Shown piece by piece: positions 35,081 through 42,103 of a DNA stretch of 64,000 nucleotides; position 1 is the first letter of the stretch, and every line of letters begins with the position of its first letter. The stretch is from Planococcus sp. MER TA 32b (GTDB lineage Bacteria > Bacillota > Bacilli > Bacillales_A > Planococcaceae), in NCBI GenBank assembly GCA_023715185.1, contig JAMCAN010000002.1, positions 310,001 through 374,000 on the forward strand. Reading direction: 5' to 3'. A model generated the notes under the pieces. It was given only the letters and a program-made list of their open reading frames with translations. It was not told where the DNA came from and made no database searches. The translations under genes and the position numbers were made by a program.

Positions 35081-36349
35081 ATGAAGAGATCAGGAAAGAT
35101 TTTTACAACAGCAATGTTGGCCGTCACTTTGATGATGCCCACTATGGGAGTTAGCGCCAACGAAGGCAGCGAATCAGCCAATGGAAATGGCAACGAAAAA
35201 TTCCGGGTTCTGGTTGATTCAAGCAATCAGAAAAACCTGAATAACGTAAAAGATCAATACGGGGTCCACTGGGACTTCAAAGGCGAAGGCTTCACTACCG
35301 AAATGAATGAAAAGCAATTCAATGCTTTACAAAAGAATAAGAATATCAAAGTGGAAAAAGTCCCTGAATGGGAAATAGCGACTGCCACAGATAAGCCGGA
35401 AGCAAAATATGATACCATGGCAGCTTCACAATCAACGCCATGGGGCATTAAAGCAATTTATAATAATAGCAGCATCACTAAAACAAGCGGCGGCGCCGGC
35501 ATTAATATCGCAGTGCTTGATACAGGAGTTAATACAAACCACCCGGATCTGCGCAACAATGTGGAACAATGCAAAGACTTCACAGTAGGTACGACCTACA
35601 CGAATAACAGCTGTACAGACCGCCAAGGACACGGCACGCACGTGGCCGGATCGGCTCTTGCTGATGGTGGCAATGGCAGCGGCGTTTACGGTGTAGCACC
35701 GGATGCAGACCTGTGGGCTTATAAAGTATTGGGTGATGATGGTTCTGGTTACGCGGATGATATCGCGGCAGCAATCCGTCACGCAGGCGACCAGGCTTCA
35801 GCTCTCGGAACAAAAGTTGTCATCAATATGTCCCTTGGTTCTGCGGGTGAAAGCAGCTTGATCACAAATGCGGTGAACTACGCATACAATAAAGGTGTTC
35901 TTGTTATTGCCGCGGCAGGGAATTCCGGACCTTACCAGGGTTCAATCGGTTATCCTGGCGCATTGGTCAATGCAGTGGCGGTAGCGGCACTTGAAAATCG
36001 GGTTCAAAACGGAACTTACCGTGTAGCGGACTTCTCGTCCCGGGGTTACAGCCGCACTGATGGAGATTACGCAATCCAAAAAGGTGATGTGGAAATTTCA
36101 GCTCCAGGAGCAGCGGTTTACTCGACTTGGTATGATGGCGGGTATGCTACGATCAGTGGAACTTCAATGGCTTCACCGCATGCTGCAGGTTTAGCGGCGA
36201 AAATTTGGGCACAATATCCATCAGCTTCAAATGTGGATGTCCGCGGCGAATTGCAATACCGCGCATATGAAAACGATATCCTTTCCGGCTCTGGCGCCGG
36301 TTATGGCGATGATTATGCATCAGGATTCGGATTTGCCACTGTGCAATAA
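35081..36349 (+). CDS. Secreted subtilisin-like serine protease (S8), cold-active S41-like
   Basis: An extracellular endoprotease of 422 residues: signal peptide (residues 1-26, ending VSANEG), propeptide to about 107, then the catalytic domain. The triad is Asp147 (VLDTGV), His184 (GHGTHVAG) and Ser362 (GTSMASPHAAG), with the oxyanion Asn in AAAGNSGP. The EQCKDF...NNSCTDRQ Cys pair could form a disulfide. The sequence closely resembles subtilisin S41 of an Antarctic Bacillus, from memory. ATG follows AAGGAGATTGATTT. The RRNPP-type regulator and its peptide lie just downstream, suggesting quorum-linked control. Confidence 0.95.
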   Translation: MKRSGKIFTTAMLAVTLMMPTMGVSANEGSESANGNGNEKFRVLVDSSNQKNLNNVKDQYGVHWDFKGEGFTTEMNEKQFNALQKNKNIKVEKVPEWEIATATDKPEAKYDTMAASQSTPWGIKAIYNNSSITKTSGGAGINIAVLDTGVNTNHPDLRNNVEQCKDFTVGTTYTNNSCTDRQGHGTHVAGSALADGGNGSGVYGVAPDADLWAYKVLGDDGSGYADDIAAAIRHAGDQASALGTKVVINMSLGSAGESSLITNAVNYAYNKGVLVIAAAGNSGPYQGSIGYPGALVNAVAVAALENRVQNGTYRVADFSSRGYSRTDGDYAIQKGDVEISAPGAAVYSTWYDGGYATISGTSMASPHAAGLAAKIWAQYPSASNVDVRGELQYRAYENDILSGSGAGYGDDYASGFGFATVQ

Positions 36350-36368
36350 TAGGGGATCCAACAGCAAG

Positions 36369-36401
36369 GGCAGTTCCGGCTTTAAGCCGGGGCTGTTTTT
36401 A
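36369..36401 (+). terminator. Terminator of the protease gene
   Basis: CAGTTCCGGC / GCCGGGGCTG around TTTAA, followed by five T residues; lies between protease and regulator. Confidence 0.75.
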
Positions 36402-36440
36402 TATGGTATTATTTATTTAATCTGAAAGAAGGGTGAGGCT

Positions 36441-37670
36441 ATGAATATTGGTTCTGTAATCAAGTATTACCGCTCCAAAAACAATATGACGCAATCCCAA
36501 TTGGCTGATGGCATCTGTTCTATTTCCCATCTCAGTAAAATTGAATCGAATACTTACACCCCGCATGAATCGACGATAGAAGCACTGCTCCTGAAAATGG
36601 GGGTCCAATGGAAAAAGGAAATGGCCAAAAGAAGCCGGCTGGAACGCCAATTGAATGATTTCGTCACTTGTTCCCTGCATTATGACCTGGAGGAAATGGA
36701 GCGGCAATACGAAAAGCTGCAGCTGGACAATGATTATATCCAGTCGACTGACCTGGTCAATCAGTATGAGTTATATAAGTTCCGGTATTATTTATACATA
36801 AAAGATACAAGCCGCGCTGACCGCCAAAAAGTTATGCTTGAAAGGATGAAAAATTCATTTACAGAGGCTGAAGCATGGATGCACCAGCTTTTTTTGTCGC
36901 TGTACTACACTATGGCAAACAAAAAAGAATTGGCAATGGAATACGTCAATTCGCTCGATGGAGGAATTCAAAGCATTCCACAGAAATTCGAAGGGGAATT
37001 CTATTATCAGAAAGCGCGCTTGCTGATCATGCATGAACAATACGAATTGTCGGCCCATTATGCCGAATTGTCGGTGCAATACTTTAAGCTCAATTATAAT
37101 TACATCCGCCTGCTCCATGCCCAATTGCTGCTGGCGATCAATTATATGCGGCGCAACCTGCTTGTCCAGGCAGCCGGCATTTTCGAAGTGCTGAAACGCA
37201 ATACAAGATTGACAGACCAGAAAGAATTATACAATCAAACCTTGTATAATTTTGCGGAGCTGTTAAAAACTCGCCACGACCATAATCAGGCATTTGATTT
37301 GCTGACTGAACTGCATGGAATCCTGCCAAAAGACCCGTATTTTTATAAAGCTGTACTTGTAAGCCTTATAGAAACAGCGGTGGAAATCGGAGCTGACGCG
37401 TGGAGTTATGTACGTGAGCTGCGGGATTTGGCAGCTGGCCCCGAAGACGAATATTTCTTGTTATACCTAAACTATTTCGAAAAGCGAAATTTTTCCCAAC
37501 CAGACCTTTCGACTTATTCGGAGGAAAAAATGTTCCCATTTTTCAGAAAAAATGGTTACATAAGAGAAAGTAAAAAAATCGCTTTGGAATTGGCTGAACA
37601 TTTTAAAAGTGTAAAGCAATGGGAAAAGGCGATGTACTATCAATCCTATTTTGATAGAAATGGAGGATGA
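36441..37670 (+). CDS. HTH-TPR peptide-sensing regulator (PlcR/NprR-like, RRNPP family)
   Basis: A 409-residue transcription factor. The N-terminal HTH (residues about 5-60: IGSVIKYYRSKNNMTQSQLA, then SISHLSKIESNTYTP) is joined to a long all-helical region of degenerate TPRs (residues 65-409), as in PlcR, NprR and PrgX. Such proteins bind a re-imported oligopeptide. Six bases after its stop codon a 53-residue exported propeptide begins, with its ribosome site overlapping the regulator stop codon (GGAGGATGA). The subtilisin gene lies 91 bases upstream, separated by a terminator. A secreted-protease regulator under peptide control is inferred; direct targets are unknown. Confidence 0.85.
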   Translation: MNIGSVIKYYRSKNNMTQSQLADGICSISHLSKIESNTYTPHESTIEALLLKMGVQWKKEMAKRSRLERQLNDFVTCSLHYDLEEMERQYEKLQLDNDYIQSTDLVNQYELYKFRYYLYIKDTSRADRQKVMLERMKNSFTEAEAWMHQLFLSLYYTMANKKELAMEYVNSLDGGIQSIPQKFEGEFYYQKARLLIMHEQYELSAHYAELSVQYFKLNYNYIRLLHAQLLLAINYMRRNLLVQAAGIFEVLKRNTRLTDQKELYNQTLYNFAELLKTRHDHNQAFDLLTELHGILPKDPYFYKAVLVSLIETAVEIGADAWSYVRELRDLAAGPEDEYFLLYLNYFEKRNFSQPDLSTYSEEKMFPFFRKNGYIRESKKIALELAEHFKSVKQWEKAMYYQSYFDRNGG

Positions 37671-37676
37671 AATCAT

Positions 37677-37838
37677 ATGAAAAAAGGGAAACTGATTTTA
37701 TTGGCCGGATTGGCTGCGGTCATGATGGCGATGGGAGCATGGGCTCCGACAGCTTCACAGGTGGATCAATCAGATGCAGTCGTCGCTTCCGGCGGCGTGC
37801 AGGAAAGCTCAATCCCGACTATTTTACCTCCCCTGTAA
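37677..37838 (+). CDS. Exported signal propeptide, 53 aa (probable quorum-sensing pheromone)
   Basis: Too short for standard gene finding. It starts MKKGKLILLAGLAAVMMAMG, an N-terminal signal-like stretch (basic start, hydrophobic core, AWAPTA end), then an acidic linker, and ends with the proline-rich SSIPTILPPL. Active pheromones of this class are cut from the C-terminus, so a mature peptide such as IPTILPPL or SIPTILPPL is plausible. The start is supported by GGAGG ten bases upstream. It is translationally close to the regulator, the arrangement seen for PapR with PlcR and NprX with NprR. Confidence 0.75.
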   Translation: MKKGKLILLAGLAAVMMAMGAWAPTASQVDQSDAVVASGGVQESSIPTILPPL

Positions 37839-37852
37839 AATAGCGGATTGTT

Positions 37853-37889
37853 CCAAAGCTCCCGGCCTAGGCCCCGGGAGCTTTTTTGT
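37853..37889 (+). terminator. Terminator of the regulator-peptide unit
   Basis: AAAGCTCCCGG / CCGGGAGCTTTTTTG around a CCTAGGCC-type loop; ends the regulator-peptide transcript. Confidence 0.92.
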
Positions 37890-37983
37890 ATGGAAAATTT
37901 GCTGAAGCGTTTGGTATACAGCTGTTTATACTAAAGGAATTGGGCAATAATGTAGTAACAAGGCGCAAAAGGAGGAGCTGCAG

Positions 37984-38640
37984 GTGAAAGTCAGGGTTGA
38001 ATGGAAATATCGAACGGCTAAAGGCCTGGAAACCAGTTTTACATCAGAAGAAATGACAGCGGCGGAAGGCGTCCAGATTGCTGAGGATATTGAACGGACT
38101 AAAAGAGCCAGGGAACTGGTGTTCATCGATACATTCGATGAAAGTGCCTGGACAATGAAAGAAATGCGCGCATATTTAAAAAGCATTGAAACTGAACCGC
38201 ATGATATCAAGGTTTATTTTGATGGCGGATTTAATATAGAAGACAGAAATACCGGCTTAGGCTGTGTAATTTATTACGAACAAAATGGGAAGTCTTACCG
38301 CCTCAGACAAAATGCGCAAATCGACGGGCTGGAGTCCAATAACGAAGCTGAATACGCCGCGCTCTATCTCTGCGTTCAGGAACTCGAGTTTCTTGATGTC
38401 AAAAATATGCCGGTCCGTTTCAGCGGAGACTCCAAAATCGTTGTAAATGGCATGAGCGGGGAATGGCCGGTGATCGAAACTGAATTGGTCCGCTGGGCTG
38501 ACCGGATTGAAAACAAGCTGCAGCAATTGGGGATCCAGGCGGAATTTGAGCTGATACCCAGAAAAGAGAATTTTGAGGCGGACAGGCTGGCAACTCAAGC
38601 TTTGAAAGGAATTGAAATAGCAGGTACAAGTATTGTATAA
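37984..38640 (+). CDS. RNase H-like protein (YpeP/YpdQ-type)
   Basis: A 218-residue protein with an N-terminal helical part (about 1-70) and a C-terminal RNase HI fold. Likely acidic metal ligands are in VYFDGGF (Asp), SNNEAEYAAL (Glu), RFSGDSKIVV (Asp) and ENFEADRLA (Asp). The family is often called reverse-transcriptase-like or RNase H-like; many members cut RNA in RNA-DNA hybrids weakly. Starts with GTG at 37984 after AAAGGAGGAGCTGCAG. The OhrR operator lies downstream before ohr. Confidence 0.85.
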   Translation: MKVRVEWKYRTAKGLETSFTSEEMTAAEGVQIAEDIERTKRARELVFIDTFDESAWTMKEMRAYLKSIETEPHDIKVYFDGGFNIEDRNTGLGCVIYYEQNGKSYRLRQNAQIDGLESNNEAEYAALYLCVQELEFLDVKNMPVRFSGDSKIVVNGMSGEWPVIETELVRWADRIENKLQQLGIQAEFELIPRKENFEADRLATQALKGIEIAGTSIV

Positions 38641-38674
38641 GGGCTGCAAAATAATTAAAGGGACTGAGCATTTT

Positions 38675-38700
38675 AATTTACATCGTGCACGATGTAAATT
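38675..38700. promoter_or_regulatory. OhrR operator
   Basis: A perfect 26-bp palindrome: AATTTACATCGTG followed by its exact complement CACGATGTAAATT. It lies 44 bases before ohr and fits the known placement of OhrR boxes, although the exact sequence differs from the Bacillus site. The ohrR gene two cistrons later is the likely binder. Confidence 0.8.
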
Positions 38701-38743
38701 ATAGTGGGTTATGAAAGAACATATTGAATGGAGGAATTTAAAC

Positions 38744-39163
38744 ATGAAAGCATTATACGAAACTACAATCATCAATACAGGCGGCAGACAAGGGGAAGTA
38801 TATTCGGAAGATAATATCTTCAACCTGGATGTGGCAAAACCGGCAGCACTCGGCGGCGAACCCACAACTGCCACAAACCCTGAACAATTATTCGCGGCCG
38901 GCTATAGTGCCTGCTTCAACAGTGCATTGGAATTGGTGCTTGAACGAGATAAAGTGGAGGTAGATAAAAGTGAAGTAAGGGCGACGATCTCATTGCTGGG
39001 TGACAAAGAAAATGGCGGCGTGAAATTGGCTGCTAAACTGGAAGTCACTATCGAAGGAATTGACGAAGAGAAAAAGCGGGAATATGTGGACAAAGCACAC
39101 CAATACTGCCCGTATTCAAAAGCGATCAAAAACTCCGTTGATGTAGAAGTCATCATACTTTAA
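38744..39163 (+). CDS. ohr: Organic hydroperoxide resistance protein Ohr
   Basis: A 139-residue thiol peroxidase of the OsmC/Ohr family that reduces organic hydroperoxides. The two active-site Cys residues are in GYSACFNSAL (about residue 54) and HQYCPYSKA (about 123). NPEQLFAAGYSACF is typical. ATG 38744 has GGAGG nine bases upstream. First gene of an ohr-ohrR-gpx operon; expression is expected to rise when OhrR is oxidised and leaves the palindrome. Confidence 0.95.
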   Translation: MKALYETTIINTGGRQGEVYSEDNIFNLDVAKPAALGGEPTTATNPEQLFAAGYSACFNSALELVLERDKVEVDKSEVRATISLLGDKENGGVKLAAKLEVTIEGIDEEKKREYVDKAHQYCPYSKAIKNSVDVEVIIL

Positions 39164-39229
39164 TACCGCAGGAGCCTCTCCGAGTATCTGTGCGCTGGGA
39201 CCGCCAATAAACAAATGGACGTGATGTAA

Positions 39230-39667
39230 ATGGAACTCGGTTTAAAGCTGGAACAGCAATTATGTTTTGAGGTTTATAAAGCATCAAGCAATTTCACTAA
39301 AATGTATTCAAGAGTGCTTGAACCATTTAACCTGACCTTTCCTCAGTACCTTGTTCTTTTGGTGCTTTGGGAAGAAAACCATTTAGTGATGAAGGATATC
39401 GGCTTGCGTTTGGGGCATGGGACCGGAACATTGAACCCCATCATTAACCGTATGATTGAGCAGGGACGGCTGACAAAAATACAGTCGCCGGACGATAAGC
39501 GCGCATGGATTATTTCGTTGACTGAGAAAGCCGAAAAAGAGCATGCTCCGATCAGCGAGGCAGTCTATGATAAACTGGTCAGCTGTAACTTCCTTGATGT
39601 GAACGCTTTGACCTTAATGAAGAACTTAAAGCAATTGAATGCGTTTTTCGATGATATGGACCTATGA
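39230..39667 (+). CDS. ohrR: MarR-family peroxide sensor OhrR
   Basis: A 145-residue MarR-family repressor. Its N-terminal EQQLCFEVYKASSNFTKMY carries the redox-sensing Cys at about residue 12, where Bacillus OhrR has Cys15. The wing region QSPDDKRAWIISLT is present. It represses ohr until the Cys is oxidised by organic peroxides. 67 bases after ohr and followed by the glutathione-peroxidase-like gene; all appear co-transcribed. Confidence 0.93.
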   Translation: MELGLKLEQQLCFEVYKASSNFTKMYSRVLEPFNLTFPQYLVLLVLWEENHLVMKDIGLRLGHGTGTLNPIINRMIEQGRLTKIQSPDDKRAWIISLTEKAEKEHAPISEAVYDKLVSCNFLDVNALTLMKNLKQLNAFFDDMDL

Positions 39668-39696
39668 CTGCCGTTTGGCTAAGGAGAGAAACTGAT

Positions 39697-40167
39697 ATGA
39701 GCATTTATGATTTTACAGCTGTTAAATCTGATGGAAGCGTATATCCTTTAAGTGAATATGAAGGAAAAGCGATGTTGATTGTCAACACGGCCACAAAATG
39801 CGGGCTGCGGGACCAATTCGACGGTCTTGAAAAGCTGTATCGGAAATACGAAGATGACGGACTCATCGTCCTTGGATTCCCATCCGATCAATTTGGCCAG
39901 GAAGTCGATGGTGCGGAAGAAGCGGAACAATCCTGCCGAATGACTTATGGCGTCTCATTTCCAATGCATGACCTGGTAAAAGTCAATGGGAAAAATGCCG
40001 ACCCGCTTTTCAAGTATCTGACTGAAAACAGCAAAGGAATTCTTGGCAGCAGCATTAAATGGAATTTCACCAAATTCCTGATTGATAAAGAAGGAAAGCT
40101 GGTTGCCCGTTTTTCACCAAAAGACAAGCCCGAATCTTTTGACCATGAGATTAGGAAATACTTATAG
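39697..40167 (+). CDS. Glutathione-peroxidase-family thiol peroxidase
   Basis: A 156-residue cytosolic peroxidase. The peroxidatic Cys is in NTATKCGLRDQF (about residue 36), with Gln in FPSDQFGQE and Trp in IKWNFTKF completing the catalytic tetrad. Despite the name, such Firmicutes enzymes usually use thioredoxin or bacillithiol. ATG 39697 follows AAGGAGAG by ten bases; the frame opens earlier but without a site. Sits 29 bases after ohrR and before a terminator, so belongs to the OhrR regulon. Confidence 0.92.
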   Translation: MSIYDFTAVKSDGSVYPLSEYEGKAMLIVNTATKCGLRDQFDGLEKLYRKYEDDGLIVLGFPSDQFGQEVDGAEEAEQSCRMTYGVSFPMHDLVKVNGKNADPLFKYLTENSKGILGSSIKWNFTKFLIDKEGKLVARFSPKDKPESFDHEIRKYL

Positions 40168-40175
40168 ATATGGAT

Positions 40176-40216
40176 ATAACCCTGAGGCATCAAATGCATC
40201 AGGGTTATTTTTTTGT
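40176..40216 (+). terminator. Terminator of the ohr operon
   Basis: ATAACCCTGAGGC / GCATCAGGGTTAT with a T7 tail. Confidence 0.9.
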
Positions 40217-40370
40217 TCAATCCCTCAAAGGAACTTTGCAATTTGAAGTATAGGATCTATGTCGAAGTCAGTAAGTTCAAGAGTTTAAAAAGTTTACCGA
40301 TTCTTTTTCAGCAATAAATCGATGCCAAATAAAATATTATTAAAAAATTCTGATTTTAGAGAGTTTATTG

Positions 40371-40399
40371 TTGCATAATAAAAAGGTATAGGTTATAAA
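40371..40399 (+). promoter_or_regulatory. Promoter of the DUF4397 surface-protein gene
   Basis: TTGCAT at 40371-40376 and TATAAA at 40394-40399 with a 17-base spacer, about 50 bases before the start. Confidence 0.65.
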
Positions 40400-40403
40400 T
40401 AAG

Positions 40404-40422
40404 TTGTATATTAATTATACAA
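40404..40422. promoter_or_regulatory. Inverted repeat over the transcription start
   Basis: TTGTATATTAATTATACAA, a 7-bp perfect arm pair around TTAAT, just downstream of the -10 box. Position suggests an operator; no candidate regulator is adjacent. Confidence 0.45.
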
Positions 40423-40450
40423 AAATTAAACAGGAAAAGGAGTGGTTAGT

Positions 40451-41254
40451 TTGAAGAAGATTTTCGTTTCGATGTCAGTCGCATTTGCCTTGGTGTTTTC
40501 GTTGCTCGCGGCAGGGGTTATGGCGGACAGTCACACAGCAAAACTGAGAGTGGTCCATGCTTCACCTGATGCACCGGCAGTCGATGTTTACGTAAATGGC
40601 GATTTGACTTTGGAAGAAGTGCCGTTTAAAGCGGATTCGGGTTATCTGGATGTACCGGCCGGTACCCATAATGTAGAAGTTTTTGCAGCTGGAACTGAAT
40701 ATGCTGAAGGCGAAGCGGTTCTGCAGGCTGATCTTGCCGTTGAAGCCGGCAAAGCTTATACGGTCGCAGCGGTAAACACGCTTGATTCGCTTGAATTCGC
40801 AGTAGCGGAAGATTCAATGGAAGTTACTGAAGGAAAAGCGAAAATCCGGGTTGGCCACTTATCTCCTGACGCACCGGCTGTTGATGTCGGCATAATTGGC
40901 GGAGATGCATTGTTCAGTGGAGCTGAGTTCCCGGGAATCACAGATTACGCGGAAGTTGACGCTGGAACTTATGATTTGGAAATCCGTCTGCCTGACGGGA
41001 CGCAAGTATTGCCTTTGGAAGGAACTGAATTGGCAGCAGGAACAGTCTATAGTGTATTTGCGGTAAATACAGTTGATTCACTGGAAGTGCTTGCTTTGGT
41101 CGATTATGAAATGGCTGCTTCTCCTGATGGCATGCCGACTACAGGGCTTGGCACTCCAGAACAGAACCAGACTAACTGGATGTTGATGATTGCGGCAATG
41201 GCTGCAGTTTTAGCCGGCGGCGGAGCTGTTTTGAGAAAACGGTTTCAAAACTGA
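40451..41254 (+). CDS. DUF4397 surface protein with an LPXTG-like MPTTG anchor
   Basis: A 267-residue exported protein. Signal peptide ends LLAAGVMADS. Two tandem DUF4397 repeats follow: LRVVHASPDAPAVDVYVNG near residue 30 and IRVGHLSPDAPAVDVGIIG near 135. The C-terminus has MPTTGLG, a hydrophobic helix (MLMIAAMAAVLAGGGAVL) and a basic tail RKRFQN, the layout of a sortase signal. Class F sortases are associated with such noncanonical motifs, and one is encoded next door. The TTG start at 40451 has AAAAGGAG eight bases upstream. Function at the surface is unknown. Confidence 0.87.
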   Translation: MKKIFVSMSVAFALVFSLLAAGVMADSHTAKLRVVHASPDAPAVDVYVNGDLTLEEVPFKADSGYLDVPAGTHNVEVFAAGTEYAEGEAVLQADLAVEAGKAYTVAAVNTLDSLEFAVAEDSMEVTEGKAKIRVGHLSPDAPAVDVGIIGGDALFSGAEFPGITDYAEVDAGTYDLEIRLPDGTQVLPLEGTELAAGTVYSVFAVNTVDSLEVLALVDYEMAASPDGMPTTGLGTPEQNQTNWMLMIAAMAAVLAGGGAVLRKRFQN

Positions 41255-41282
41255 TTTCACGCTCCTCATAATCGGAGCTGCA

Positions 41283-41873
41283 TTGTTGCTTACAGGCTGC
41301 CAGGAAACATCAGATGAAGTCAGTGTACGTTCAAAAGATGTGGGCTTTGCTTCAGAAAGGGAATACACCGCATCGGATACGGCGGTAAAAACGCCTGTTG
41401 AAAACCCGATTAATGCCTTGAAACGGGAAGGGATTGTACCTGAAAGCATTTCAATCCCTGCGATAGGAATTGAGGCAAAGACGTTGCATCTTGGAACAAA
41501 AGAAAATGGGGAAATGGATGTTCCGGATACAATAGATGACGTCAGCTGGTTTGAGCCGGGTTATAAACCTGGCGAAAATGGCCGCGCGGTAATTGCCGGG
41601 CATGTAGACGGCATTGAAGGGCCGGCCATCTTCTGGGATTTGGCGAAGCTGGAAGCCGGTGATGAAATAATCGTAGATGGGAGTGACGGGCAATTGGTTT
41701 TTCGAGTCTACGCCATGGAATCAGTGGAGTTGGAGCTTGCTGATGTCCAATCGGTTTTCGGCTATCGCTCCTCCCCCGAATTGATCCTCATCACCTGTTC
41801 AGGGGATTATGACCATGACAGGGGAACCCGTGAAGAACGGTTGATTGTTTATACAGAATTAGTGGATGAATAG
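41283..41873 (+). CDS. Class F sortase (N-terminus uncertain)
   Basis: A transpeptidase that anchors surface proteins. The domain (residues about 50-196) shows SIPAIGIEAKTLHLG, catalytic His in IAGHVDG, catalytic Cys in ILITCSGDYDHD and Arg in REERLIVYTEL, all typical of class F. The only start found is TTG at 41283, after CGGAG. But the frame continues upstream as TDFTLLIIGAALLLTGCQ, a lipoprotein signal with no start codon, running into the end of the DUF4397 gene in another frame (RKRFQN). A frameshift or missed start is likely. The substrate is probably the adjacent MPTTG protein. Confidence 0.85.
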   Translation: MLLTGCQETSDEVSVRSKDVGFASEREYTASDTAVKTPVENPINALKREGIVPESISIPAIGIEAKTLHLGTKENGEMDVPDTIDDVSWFEPGYKPGENGRAVIAGHVDGIEGPAIFWDLAKLEAGDEIIVDGSDGQLVFRVYAMESVELELADVQSVFGYRSSPELILITCSGDYDHDRGTREERLIVYTELVDE

Positions 41874-42103
41874 AACCTCAAGCGTTTTCCGAAACTGGAA
41901 AACGCTTTTTTTCGAGGCCAGGGTTGTGGAGAATTGGAAAATTCGGTTTTAAAATAATAATTGGTTAATTTTTATAATAGAGAAACATTTTTACTATATG
42001 CTACTTTCTTGAGCCCATATTTGGTATTATTAATAGCAATAGATATATTTTTGCGGTTTTCGACAAGTTTCACCGCCACTCATATTTAGGAGGATACAAA
42101 TTA

